NCBI GenBank assembly: GCA_001421175.1
Contig: LJKL01000013.1
Location: forward strand, 37,032 to 101,031
Origin: Methanomassiliicoccales archaeon RumEn M2
Lineage (GTDB): Archaea > Thermoplasmatota > Thermoplasmata > Methanomassiliicoccales > Methanomethylophilaceae
Reading direction: 5' to 3'
DNA length: 64,000 nt
The notes beneath the pieces are model-generated. The model searched no databases and was not told the DNA's origin. It saw only the letters and a list, made by a program, of their open reading frames with translations. Of this stretch, positions 19,140 to 27,878 are shown piece by piece. Every line of letters begins with the position of its first letter. Positions within the stretch are counted from its first letter, which is position 1. Position numbers and translations under genes: made by a program.

Positions 19140-19643
19140 ATGGAGATAAGGCCGCTTAAGCTGAGGGATTTGGAGAACGTCAGGAAATTGGAGGTCTCCT
19201 GCATAAGGGAGTATTTCTCCGAGATACTGGAGAACAAATGGGAGGATCTCCCTCAGGAGTGGAAGGACAACCTGGGTTCCACCAGCAAGAAGGCCTTCAA
19301 GACCTATCTCTCGTCCGGCCTCAGCTTCGTGGCGGAGGAGGACGGGGAGGTAGTCGGATTCATATTCGCCCAGATGCTCCATAACGTCTACGATGCCGAG
19401 AACATGGTATGGATAGACAACATGGGCGTGCACTCATACTTCAGAAGGTTGGGCATAGGGTACAAGCTTTTGAAAGCGGTGATGGACGAGGGGCACAAAC
19501 AGGGTGCGAACATCGTGCACAGTGCGATACAGCCTCAGAATAAGCCGTCGATAATGCTGCACAAGAAACTTGGCTTCTTCATGGACCGCAGAGAGATCGC
19601 TCTCTTCGACATGAACGATTATAACAAGAAGAAGGCACCCTGA
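19140..19643 (+). CDS. GNAT-family N-acetyltransferase
   Basis: A 167-residue acetyl-CoA-dependent acetyltransferase. The acetyl-CoA binding loop is seen in MGVHSYFRRLGIGYKLLKAVMDEG (an R/Q-x-x-G-x-G/A-type motif), followed by the C-terminal strand region NKPSIMLHKKLGFFMDRRE. Resemblance is to the RimI-like and polyamine-like acetyltransferases, but the substrate is unknown. It follows argS with no gap and in frame, so it is surely co-transcribed; its end overlaps that of the convergent ligase gene. Confidence 0.88.
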   Translation: MEIRPLKLRDLENVRKLEVSCIREYFSEILENKWEDLPQEWKDNLGSTSKKAFKTYLSSGLSFVAEEDGEVVGFIFAQMLHNVYDAENMVWIDNMGVHSYFRRLGIGYKLLKAVMDEGHKQGANIVHSAIQPQNKPSIMLHKKLGFFMDRREIALFDMNDYNKKKAP

Positions 19644-20272
19644 GGTCTCATCTCAAGGGAGCCGTCGAAGGACGAGAACCCGACGCTGAGGGCCTCGACG
19701 ACCTCCTCTCTTCCCGGGATGCGGCCGAGTATCTCCTCAAGGGACGTTGTGGCACTTCTCTTCTTCAGAGGTATCAGTACGGATTCCATGGTCCTCCGGT
19801 CGTCTGCGACTATCAGTGTCCCGTGCTGGAGGATGCTCCCTCTGAAGCGCCTCTGAGCGCTGCCGGAGATCTTCCGGCCATCAACAAGCACGTCGTTCAC
19901 GGGTTTGTACTCCCCGTGTACATTCATATGTGCCAGAGCATGAATTATGCAGTTGCATACCTTCCTGAAAACATCCTCTCTCGCAGCCCCGTCATCACTG
20001 AAGACCGCAACATATGTGATCTGGGATCGGTCGGAGAAGATGGCGCTTCCGCCGCTGGTCCTCCTTACTATTGCGATGCCGTTCCTTCGGGCGTAATCGA
20101 GATCCACGGATTCTTCTGCGACCGAGGACCTTCCCAGGGATACCGCCGGCCTGGTTCTGGAGTATACACATACCACATCCGGGATACCGCCGGAAGAATG
20201 GGACTTCAGCAGCAATTCGTCGTTTCTGACGCTTTCCTCCGGTTCCAGGTATCCGAGGTCAGAGAACAGCAT
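19619..20272 (-). CDS. Lipoate-protein ligase A family protein
   Basis: A 217-residue protein of the biotin/lipoate ligase fold. The diagnostic tracts are IVRRTSGGSAIFSD (the RRxxGGGxV-type motif) and VNDVLVDGRKISGSAQRR, which carries the conserved lysine. These ligases attach lipoate or octanoate to lipoyl-domain proteins. No lipoyl-domain target is seen nearby, so the substrate could differ. It lies in the same orientation as the membrane protein gene upstream, with a gap of three bases. Confidence 0.85.
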   Translation of the reverse strand: MLFSDLGYLEPEESVRNDELLLKSHSSGGIPDVVCVYSRTRPAVSLGRSSVAEESVDLDYARRNGIAIVRRTSGGSAIFSDRSQITYVAVFSDDGAAREDVFRKVCNCIIHALAHMNVHGEYKPVNDVLVDGRKISGSAQRRFRGSILQHGTLIVADDRRTMESVLIPLKKRSATTSLEEILGRIPGREEVVEALSVGFSSFDGSLEMRPQGAFFLL

Positions 20273-20275
20273 GGG

Positions 20276-20889
20276 TCATTTGCGCTTGTCGCCCTTATCG
20301 TACTTCTGGCGCTTGGAGCCGCCTGAAGGCGCGATCCCTTTCCCGGCCTTCTTCTCAGCTTCCATCTCGGTGAAGGTCTTAGCGGGCTGGGTCTTCTTGC
20401 CGGGGAGACCGCGCATCCTGAGATATGCAACAACGGCGATCACGATGATCACGATTATTATGAGAATGTAGGTGCTGCTGTCCTTCCATATCGAATGGGT
20501 GACGGAAACGTTGTATCCGAGAGTCGTCACATCAACCCCGTCGTCCATCTCTATCTGAAGGTATCTGTCGCCCGGGGAGCTGAAGGAGAATCTCAGTTCC
20601 TTGCTTGCTTCGCCGGCCTTTCCACTCTCGGATGCAGGTACGGTGACGTCGGCTGTTGCCAGGACTCTGTCCGGATACTCCCTGACTGTGATCGTGACGG
20701 TCTGCTCTGCCGCACCGTCATTCAAAGATGAACGGTTATCCCTCCGACGTTCATGTCGTTGAAGGGTATGGACACGCTCACGGCCGGATTGCCGAATTCA
20801 ACCTCAGCATCCGACGCGTCAGAAAGAGCCAGAGGTGCGATCACCAGGGCCATCAGTGTGAATAGGACAAAGATTTTCTTGGGATTCAT
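20276..20889 (-). CDS. Exported single-span membrane protein, frameshifted in this sequence
   Basis: The reading starts at 20889 with a signal peptide (MNPKKIFVLFTLMALVIAPLA), continues as a beta-rich external domain (VEFGNPAVSVSIPF, EQTVTITVREYPDRVLATADVTV), then a membrane span (YILIIIVIIVIAVVAYL) and a basic cytosolic tail rich in lysine. The two parts are in different frames; one missing base near 20725-20731 joins ITVHL to NDGAAEQT and gives 204 residues. The layout is that of a cell-surface protein anchored at its C-terminus. Function and family are unknown to me. Confidence 0.72.
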
Positions 20890-20902
20890 GGACTGCACCG
20901 GC

Positions 20903-22096
20903 TTATGTTATTATCTCCTCGATGCGCTCCTGCTCTATGGCCTTCCTAATCTCCATGGAGAGCCTTCTTCCGGTGCTCATCTCCTTGCGCCAGAGGGCAT
21001 TGCCGTAGGGATGGCCCACGGCCATGTGGACGTTGGTGCCGCCGCCTATGCGCGGAGCCACGTCGTAAATGTAGAAGTCAAGGTCCTTGTCCACACAGGT
21101 CTGAAGGCAGAACGGGCCGATCATCCCGGGGTCGTAATGCTTCTTTGTGGCCTCGACGTATTTCTCAGCCATCTCGAATGCCTTATCCAGAAGCGACTCC
21201 CTGAGAGTTGCCGAGTTGTGGCCGCATACTGTGTACTCAGGCAGTATCCCGTCATTCTCCAGCTCCACCTGCTGTTTCCCGGTCAGCCTGCAGAATCCGT
21301 CCAGGGAGCTCTCGAACCTCCAGTCAACGCCCAGAAGCTCTATTTTCTCGCCCTTCTCTTCCAGCGGAGAGTAGAAGAAGTCCAGGTTGAAGACGGGGCC
21401 TATGATGTACTGCTCCATCCTGGCATTCTTAACGAAGTCCGGCTCTATTACGCCCTGTTTGATGAGGTCCTCGGATTTCTCTACGAACTGGTCGTAGCTC
21501 TGGGCGGTGAAGAATCCGCGTTCCAGCTTTTTGACCTTGTGATGAACCTTGATTATCGTGAGGCCGTCTATGTCCTCGGGCCTTTCCACTTTCTTGGGGA
21601 ACGGCAGCCCGGCCCTCTCCAGGATCCAGTAGTAATCCTTCTCATCTCCTCTCTCTTCGGATCTGAGGAGATTCCTGCTTCCTACAAGGGGAACCTGGAA
21701 ATCATTCTCCACAGCATCGATCCCGGAATAGGATACGAATGAGCGGTTCGGGATGAAGAGCACATTGTTCTTCATGAGCTTCTCCTGAACCTCGGGTCTC
21801 ATGATGTCCCCGAACTTGTTCAGAAGAACCGTCTCGTCGACGACTCCCCGTATGAGGTTGCCTTTGGCATCCCTCTGTGATTTGTAATATCTGGCGAAGG
21901 TATCTTCTCTGCCGTTCTGGCATACTGCGACCGTACGGAAGCCCTCGGATACGGCCCCATCGCACGTGTCCAATGCGGAATGCGAGGCGACAACCCCCAC
22001 CTTGGCTTTCTTTAGGTCGTACCCATCGAGATTTGATAATATCGTTTCCCTGTCTATCATATGGGCGCTCCCCGTGATGCGAGTGTAATCTGTCAA
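20903..22096 (-). CDS. purP: PurP, FAICAR synthetase of purine synthesis
   Basis: PurP is the archaeal ATP- and formate-dependent enzyme that converts AICAR to FAICAR. The ATP-grasp features are evident: VGVVASHSALDTCDGAVSEGF near the N-terminus, the tract KKVERPEDIDGLTIIKVHHKVKKLERGFF, and the metal- and substrate-binding end YDVAPRIGGGTNVHMAVGHPYGN. The family start is probably the ATG at 22060 (MIDRETILSNL), 36 bases inside the longest frame. Length fits the family (about 360-390). Confidence 0.95.
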   Translation of the reverse strand: MTDYTRITGSAHMIDRETILSNLDGYDLKKAKVGVVASHSALDTCDGAVSEGFRTVAVCQNGREDTFARYYKSQRDAKGNLIRGVVDETVLLNKFGDIMRPEVQEKLMKNNVLFIPNRSFVSYSGIDAVENDFQVPLVGSRNLLRSEERGDEKDYYWILERAGLPFPKKVERPEDIDGLTIIKVHHKVKKLERGFFTAQSYDQFVEKSEDLIKQGVIEPDFVKNARMEQYIIGPVFNLDFFYSPLEEKGEKIELLGVDWRFESSLDGFCRLTGKQQVELENDGILPEYTVCGHNSATLRESLLDKAFEMAEKYVEATKKHYDPGMIGPFCLQTCVDKDLDFYIYDVAPRIGGGTNVHMAVGHPYGNALWRKEMSTGRRLSMEIRKAIEQERIEEIIT

Positions 22097-22110
22097 AGCA
22101 TAATAAACTT

Positions 22111-23341
22111 TCAGAGAAGAGTCAGACGTATCAGGGAGATGATGATGGATGCATTGACCACATCCATCGTGGAGGATGTGACGGGTATGCTCTGGTCATC
22201 CGGGTCCAGTCCGAATCTTACGGCGGCTGATGCGACGTAGTATGATAGCAGATTTATCACCGTAGCCGACAGCATGCCTGCGGTGAGCACAAGGAGCAGC
22301 ACCTCATGGAAAGGCATCGTCTGAGGGGACACGAGGAAAGCGGCCACGCCCACATACGCAAAAGTTATGATCCCCAGTACGTAGTTCACGGCGAAGTTGT
22401 TGTACGTCTCGATGGGGGGATACTTCCTAACCCCCAGAGTACCCATGTGCATCATGGTGCTGAATCTGGATGTAAGTATCCCGGAAAGGGCATTCCCCTG
22501 GTTGAGGAATGCCGGCAAAAGCACCAAAAGCACGGGATAGGCCACAAGGTTCGCCGTCTGCGTTTCCACTATGGTCCCTGCCAATATGCCGATGAATATG
22601 CACACGGTCAGCACAGGAAGGGATTCCGTGATGATCCTCTTGGCCTCGTCCTTCTTCCTTCTCCTGTTCTTGCGCATCAGGATGGTCCCCGTCATGATAA
22701 GCGTGAGAATTAGGAGCGCCGTCAGGGCGACATAGATCACAATGCCGTCCATATTCAGGCACATCCATGCAGCTAAGAAAATGGTGGGCACGGTGGCGAC
22801 GTCGCCTGCCGCCGCTATCAATGGGGCGGTTATGTTGTCCACATCCCATTCCCGTTTGAACCCGACATAGGCTATGACCATGTTTATGACAACCACCATG
22901 AGCCCGGCCAGCAACGCCCCCATCATGGAGATGAAGATGAACATGTAGATGTCTATCGGAGATTGGTCAGAGAAGAAGGCCACGCCGATGATCCACCCCA
23001 CTATGCCCACCACCACGGAAGTGATCATGGTCAGGGCCATGGCCCCCTCCACGTTGGACCTCAGAACGGAACCCTTTTTGAAGGATATGCTGAAGGTACC
23101 CAGGTGCATGGCGGTACCGATTCGGCTGCCCATGGCGCCGAATACGTTGCCCCTCAGGCCGTTGGCAGAGTATATCAGGATCATCAGCCCCGGGTATGAT
23201 CATGAGGTAGTCGCTCATGCTGACCATGATCAGACCAGCGAAAAGGTCGAAGGTGGCGGCGAACATGAGGGCCGTCAGGCTCAGTGAGAATACGGTGCGG
23301 TTCCTAACGAAAAATCCGTTGGCAACCTTCTCCGAGCCCAT
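22111..23341 (-). CDS. MgtE/SLC41-type divalent cation transporter, frameshifted in this sequence
   Basis: A permease of about ten membrane segments with the MgtE/SLC41 repeat signature, seen twice as SANGLRGNVFGAMGSRIGTAMHLG and LNQGNALSGILTSRFSTMMHMG. The N-terminal 50 residues (MGSEKVANGFFVRNRTVF...) are in another frame. An extra base in the gccccggg run at 23187-23194 separates them; removing it gives MIIPGLMILIYSANGLRG and 409 residues. It probably moves Mg2+ or another divalent cation. It diverges from two PhoU/TrkA-C genes that are likely its regulators. Confidence 0.88.
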
Positions 23342-23388
23342 AAATCAACACCTCAGGACATGTTCGTATCTATTGCGGTAAGGCACCT

Positions 23389-23397
23389 CAACTATAT
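23389..23397 (-). promoter_or_regulatory. Putative TATA box of the MgtE-like gene
   Basis: An AT-rich core ctatatagc lies about 50 bases before the start of the transporter gene on the minus strand. The 189-base gap also contains ttaatata at 23486-23493, a likely TATA box for the divergent regulator gene. I see no recognisable riboswitch in between. Confidence 0.35.
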
Positions 23398-23530
23398 AGC
23401 GTAACCGTCAGAAGACGAACTTCACGACAATAGTGCCAGCAGTGCGCGTTTATTGTCTTCGGGCTGCACCCTCTGAACGAAACGGTTAATATACACGGAT
23501 TATTATAGGTTTCTTGTAAGGTATCTGCGG

Positions 23531-24166
23531 ATGAACGACGACGAACATTCTGATTCCAATCGTATGGAAGCGACGGTAAGGGAGCTCCTGACCGAGATGA
23601 AGGACGCATCCGAGACCATCGTGGATCTCGCTTACGCCTCCCTGATGTACAACAGCAAGGATATGGCGGAGAAGGTCGAGGAGATGGACCGCGACATAGA
23701 TGACATGAAGTTCGCCATACGCACCAAGATCCTTATGGCGGTGAGGACCAAGGAGGATGCGCGGGAGATGACCGGCGTGCTGCAGGTCGCTTCAGCCGCG
23801 GACCGCATATCCGAGGCCGCAGGGGAGATAGTCAAGCTTTTGCATGTTCCCAAGGAAGAGAGGCCGTTCATCAATGAGATCATCAACGAATCCGACGAGA
23901 AGATAATGATGACCCGTATCTCTCCGAAATCGGATATGGCCGGCAACACCATCGATCAGTTGGCCGTGGAGGCCTCCACGGGCACCAAGATAATCGCCAT
24001 GAAGAATCGTTACGGATGGATATACAATCCCGACGGGGATGTGAAGCTCAGGGCCGGAGACGACATAATCGTCAACGGATCCCTGGACGGCTTCAGCAGG
24101 CTGAAGAAGTTCGCAAGCGGAGATTTGCCGTGGGAGTTCCCGGAAACGGAATTCGCGGAGGACTGA
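23531..24166 (+). CDS. PhoU-like/TrkA-C domain regulatory protein
   Basis: A 211-residue cytosolic protein. Residues about 10-110 are a helical PhoU-like region (ELLTEMKDASETIVDLAYASLMYNSKDMAEKVEEMDRDIDDMK), and the C-terminal third is a TrkA-C (RCK C-terminal) domain (GTKIIAMKNRYGWIYNPDGDVKLRAGDDIIVNGS) that usually binds a small ligand. This combination commonly accompanies archaeal SLC41/MgtE-like transporters, and the gene diverges from one here. It is followed after 2 bases by a paralogue. Confidence 0.88.
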   Translation: MNDDEHSDSNRMEATVRELLTEMKDASETIVDLAYASLMYNSKDMAEKVEEMDRDIDDMKFAIRTKILMAVRTKEDAREMTGVLQVASAADRISEAAGEIVKLLHVPKEERPFINEIINESDEKIMMTRISPKSDMAGNTIDQLAVEASTGTKIIAMKNRYGWIYNPDGDVKLRAGDDIIVNGSLDGFSRLKKFASGDLPWEFPETEFAED

Positions 24167-24168
24167 CC

Positions 24169-24744
24169 ATGGACAGGCTCGATTCTATGCTTCTGGAGCT
24201 CAAAGACACATCCGAGTTCATGGTGGACCTGGCTTACTCTTCCCTTCTGTACAACAACCGGGACATAGCGGAGGAGGTCATCAACATGGAGGTCAAGATG
24301 GATGAGCTCGGCGACGAGATCCAGAAAAGCCTCCTGGACATGGCTCAGAAGAACCCGGAGAGCGTCATGAAGGCCTTCGTCGCCTTCAGACTGCAGATAG
24401 CCATAGAGGACATAGCCAATGCGGCCGCGTCCATAGCCGATGTGGTGCTGCGCGGCTATGCCAGCAGCCCCGTCATCCACATGAGCATCAAGGAGTCCGA
24501 GTGGACCATCGAGAGGGCCACGGTATCGGAGACATCCGTTCTAAGGGACAAGACATTAGGGGATATGAGGCTGTGGAGCCACTGCGGCATGTTCGTCATG
24601 GCCATAAAGCGCGGTGCACAGTACATATTCAGGCCTGATAAGTGGACAGCGCTCAGGGAAGGGGACGTGCTCATCGCCGTCGGCCCGGAGGAGAGCGCCG
24701 ATTACTTCATAGCTCTGGCAGACGGCAGCAGAAAAGAGTTCTGA
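24169..24744 (+). CDS. PhoU-like/TrkA-C domain regulatory protein (second copy)
   Basis: A 191-residue paralogue of the preceding protein, with the same plan: PhoU-like helices (LELKDTSEFMVDLAYSSLLYNNRDIAEEVINMEVKMDELG) then TrkA-C (GMFVMAIKRGAQYIFRPDKWTALREGDVLIAVG). The ATG at 24169 lies right after the previous stop. The two probably form a heteromeric sensor that gates or controls the divergent cation transporter; that pairing is inference. Confidence 0.88.
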   Translation: MDRLDSMLLELKDTSEFMVDLAYSSLLYNNRDIAEEVINMEVKMDELGDEIQKSLLDMAQKNPESVMKAFVAFRLQIAIEDIANAAASIADVVLRGYASSPVIHMSIKESEWTIERATVSETSVLRDKTLGDMRLWSHCGMFVMAIKRGAQYIFRPDKWTALREGDVLIAVGPEESADYFIALADGSRKEF

Positions 24745-24859
24745 GATCCTCATCCTATACTGCAGATGAGCGCAGTTACGTTCATCGTATGAGCGTTCCG
24801 CGACGATTCGCAAGTATTTTTCGGGAAGGAATACTCTGGAGCAGAATGTAAGGAAGTGG

Positions 24860-24932
24860 TAGCCTCGCGCAGATTCGAACTGCGGTCGCAGGATCCAGAG
24901 TCCCGCATGATTGACCACTACACTACGAGGCT
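24860..24932 (-). tRNA. tRNA-Gln (anticodon CTG)
   Basis: The minus strand folds into a cloverleaf: acceptor AGCCTCG pairs with CGAGGCT, the anticodon stem CGGGA/TCCTG encloses the loop CTCTGGA with anticodon CTG, and the T arm has GTTCGAATC. A discriminator A at 24860 is followed by an encoded CCA (24857-24859). An AT-rich TATA-like stretch (aaatatta) lies about 25-30 bases upstream at 24956-24966. Confidence 0.93.
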
Positions 24933-24996
24933 ATGGGGCCTGCCTAACACGCTACTGTTTTAATATTTTTCGTAGGTGCTAGCAGGCCGGGGGCCG

Positions 24997-25629
24997 TCAC
25001 TTCAGGGCTTTGGTGACTTTAGTGTATATGTACTCTATGTCCCCGATGCCTTCGATGGTGGCGAGCTTTCCTCTCTCACGGTAGTATTCTATGAGGGGGT
25101 ACGTGTTATCACGGTAGACCTTCAGCCTGTTGCGCACAGTCTTCTCTGTATCGTCATCCCTCTGGTAGAGCTTGCATCCGCACTTGTCGCAGACGCCCTC
25201 TTTCTTCGGTGCTTTGTTTATCAGGTGATAAACGGAATTGCATTCGGGGCAGGAGCGTCTGTTGGTGAGCCTGCTGACGAGCTCCTCGTCTTCAACATCG
25301 AGGTTTATCGCCACATCGATATCGATCTCCTTAGCCAGGGCGTCCGCCTGCTCCACGGTCCTGGGGAACCCGTCCAGCAGGAAGGTGCCCTTCAGCTCGC
25401 GTATCTTATCCTTCATCATGCCTATGATGACATCGTTGGGGACCAGGGCGCCGGCGTCCATGTACTTCTTGGCCTCCCTTCCCAAGGGCGTATCGTTCCT
25501 GACGGCCTCCCTGAGCATGTCTCCCGTGGAGAGCCTCACGAAACCGAGTCTGTCACCGAGAAGCTCGGCCTGCGTTCCCTTACCGCATCCCGGAGGTCCC
25601 AGGAGTATGATCTTCGTCTTCATGCTCAC
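24997..25629 (-). CDS. adk: Adenylate kinase, bacterial-type with zinc lid
   Basis: A 210-residue kinase that interconverts ATP, ADP and AMP. The P-loop is GPPGCGKGT near residue 11, the AMP-binding tract is RLSTGDMLREAV, DGFPRT is present, and the lid carries four cysteines (CPEC and CDKC) that bind zinc. This is the long bacterial-type Adk found in some archaea, rather than the short archaeal AdkA. The start may be the ATG at 25623. The tRNA-Gln gene lies just downstream. Confidence 0.95.
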   Translation of the reverse strand: MSMKTKIILLGPPGCGKGTQAELLGDRLGFVRLSTGDMLREAVRNDTPLGREAKKYMDAGALVPNDVIIGMMKDKIRELKGTFLLDGFPRTVEQADALAKEIDIDVAINLDVEDEELVSRLTNRRSCPECNSVYHLINKAPKKEGVCDKCGCKLYQRDDDTEKTVRNRLKVYRDNTYPLIEYYRERGKLATIEGIGDIEYIYTKVTKALK

Positions 25630-25698
25630 CGAGAAGATGCAGGCGATTTAAATTAGCTTCGAACAGATTAGAGTGTTGCTACACATATTTTATTAACG

Positions 25699-27159
25699 AT
25701 GTTCCATATGGAATGCGAGGTGTGCCCAGTGGACAGTGCAATATGCAAGAGTATAGAGAAGATCGTAGGCAAGGAAGGCTACTCGACCAGAACAGCGGAC
25801 CTGTATACCTACGGGTTTGATGCATCGATTTACCACAAGACCCCGGACATGGTGGTCCAGCCCAGGACGACCGAGCAGGTCTCAGAGATACTCAAGATAG
25901 CCAACGCCGCCAAGATCCCTGTGGTGCCCAGAGGCGCAGGCACGGGCCTGTGCGGCTCTGCGGTGCCCATCATGGGGGGCATAGTCATGGATATGAGCCG
26001 TATGAACCGGATCCTCAAGGTCAGCGTTGCCGACCTTTGGGTGGAGGTGGAGGCCGGCTGCATATACGACGATCTCAACAAGGAATTATCCAAGCACGGT
26101 TTCTTCTTCCCGGTGGGCCCCGGCTCCGCAGAGGCCTGTCTCATCGGCGGCATGGTCGCCAACAACGCCTCGGGAATGAGGGCGGTCAAGTACGGAGCCA
26201 CCAGGGATTACGTCCTCGGTGTGACCTTCGTCAAGGCTGACGGGGAGATAGTTCACGCAGGCACTAAGACTATAAAGGATTCCTCCGGATACCAGCTCGC
26301 CCGCCTGATGTGCGGCAGCGAGGGCACACTGGCAGTCATCACGGAGGTCACACTGAAGCTGGCCATGAAGCCCAAGACCTCCGCTTACATCCTGGCCGCC
26401 TTCGACAACGTGCAGGATGCCGGACGCTGCGTCTCGGCTCTGATAGCCAAGCCGCTGATACCCGCATCCTGTGAGCTCATGGACAGCGTCTCCATCGAAG
26501 CGGTCAATAAGGCCAGGGGCAACCCCCTGCCGGATTGCAATGCCCTCTGCATAATCGAGGTCGACGGGGACCCGGAGCCCGTTGAGAGGGATATGAAGAC
26601 GGTGGAGGAGATAGCCCAGAGCGTAGGCGCCATAAGCGTCACCCCTACCAGGGACAAGAAGCTGATAGCCAGCTGGACTGCTGCGAGGAAGGCGGTAATG
26701 ACCTCCCTCTCCGCCCTTAAGCCCGGGCACTCATCCGTATCCCTGGCAGACGACATGGCACTTCCCGTATCCAGGATACCCGAAGCAGTCACCGCATACC
26801 AGGAGATAGCGAAGAAATACAATGTCACGGTGGCCACCTACGGTCATGCTGCGGACGGCAATCTTCACACCAAGATGCTCCTGGACCCCACCAGCAAGGA
26901 TGACTGGGACAGAGGTGTTGCGGCTGTGCATGAGATCTTTGACGCCACCATAGCCCTCGACGGCACTGTGACGGGTGAGCACGGGGTAGGGATATCCAAG
27001 GCCCCGGACTTCATGAAGGAGAGGTCCACCGCGATAAAGACCATGAGGGAGATCAAGAGGGCGATGGACCCCAACAACATCCTGAACCCCGGCAAGATCG
27101 ACCAGTGGGAGGGCACCATCCTGACCAACCTGAGGTACCCCTGCAAGGAGTACATGTGA
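25699..27159 (+). CDS. glcD: FAD-linked oxidoreductase of the GlcD/D-lactate dehydrogenase family
   Basis: A 486-residue flavoprotein of the VAO/PCMH fold. The FAD-binding segment is IPVVPRGAGTGLCGSAVPIMGG, with GGMVANNASGMRAVKYGATRDYVLG further on, and the C-terminal substrate domain ends TGEHGVGISKA...MDPNNILNPGKI. Such proteins oxidise D-lactate or glycolate and often pass electrons to an HdrD-like iron-sulfur subunit. No such subunit is adjacent here. The N-terminal extension has three cysteines (MECEVC, C); the true start may lie slightly downstream. Confidence 0.92.
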   Translation: MFHMECEVCPVDSAICKSIEKIVGKEGYSTRTADLYTYGFDASIYHKTPDMVVQPRTTEQVSEILKIANAAKIPVVPRGAGTGLCGSAVPIMGGIVMDMSRMNRILKVSVADLWVEVEAGCIYDDLNKELSKHGFFFPVGPGSAEACLIGGMVANNASGMRAVKYGATRDYVLGVTFVKADGEIVHAGTKTIKDSSGYQLARLMCGSEGTLAVITEVTLKLAMKPKTSAYILAAFDNVQDAGRCVSALIAKPLIPASCELMDSVSIEAVNKARGNPLPDCNALCIIEVDGDPEPVERDMKTVEEIAQSVGAISVTPTRDKKLIASWTAARKAVMTSLSALKPGHSSVSLADDMALPVSRIPEAVTAYQEIAKKYNVTVATYGHAADGNLHTKMLLDPTSKDDWDRGVAAVHEIFDATIALDGTVTGEHGVGISKAPDFMKERSTAIKTMREIKRAMDPNNILNPGKIDQWEGTILTNLRYPCKEYM

Positions 27160-27800
27160 TCATATCAGGAATGCGAGTGCCAGCACCACGATCCCCCAGC
27201 CGAACATGGCAATATAGGCGCTCTGTTCCATCTGAATATCTTAGATCCGTCCAGAGGCGGTATCGGGAGCATGTTGAACAGTGCCAGGAACGCATTAAAG
27301 TAAGCCATCATGAATGCGACATCCGACAGGATCCCTGTGGTGAAGGGCACGAATGCCACCGCACTGGTGGCCAGAAGAAGGTTGACCAAAGGCCCTGCCA
27401 TGCTTATCCTGCCGTTCATCTCCTCGGTTATCCTGCCGTTTATGTATACGGCCCCGGGTGCAGCGAAGAGGAATCCGAACAGGGACATGACAATGGCAAG
27501 CATAAGGCCTCCGGGATACATCCTGAATTCAGCCCATGCGCCGTACTTCTGCGCAGTGAATTTATGAGCAAGCTCATGGAGCAGGAAACTGAACACTATC
27601 AGGACGGCAGATATGGCGAGAAGCAGAATGAACATCCCCGGCCCGGTTCTGTACAGTCCTGCGAGCCCGCCGCTGAGCACGATCGCCATCGCTACCGAAA
27701 GGAGGGTCACGGCACCGGCAATCTCCCTGATCTCAGTACGACTGAAAACGGGTTTCCTGAACCCGGGATTAACTGCAATGGGGTCGTCATGTCCGCGCAT
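27160..27800 (-). CDS. M50-family membrane metalloprotease, frameshifted in this sequence
   Basis: A site-2-protease-like intramembrane zinc protease. The HExxH motif (HELAHK) is at residues 75-79, and the second motif is NMLPIPPLDGSKIF. One base is missing near 27216-27221 (gcgcctat); corrected, the C-terminus reads YIAMFGWGIVVLALAFLI and stops at 27160, for 213 residues and about six membrane spans. The start at 27800 follows the divergent promoter region; the longer frame runs into the neighbouring gene. Its end abuts the end of the glcD-type gene. Confidence 0.88.
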
Positions 27801-27878
27801 ATCGGTTCTATAGCAGGCAACCCTTAAAAAATAGACGTTGTGTGAAAACAGGTATATCGTCGGAGGTGATGTAGCGGC

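Noticed and set aside
20753..21742. Long plus-strand ORF (329 codons) opposite purP
   Set aside because: It is antisense to purP, which has clear motifs; its own translation has no known domain and an amino-acid makeup typical of a shadow frame.
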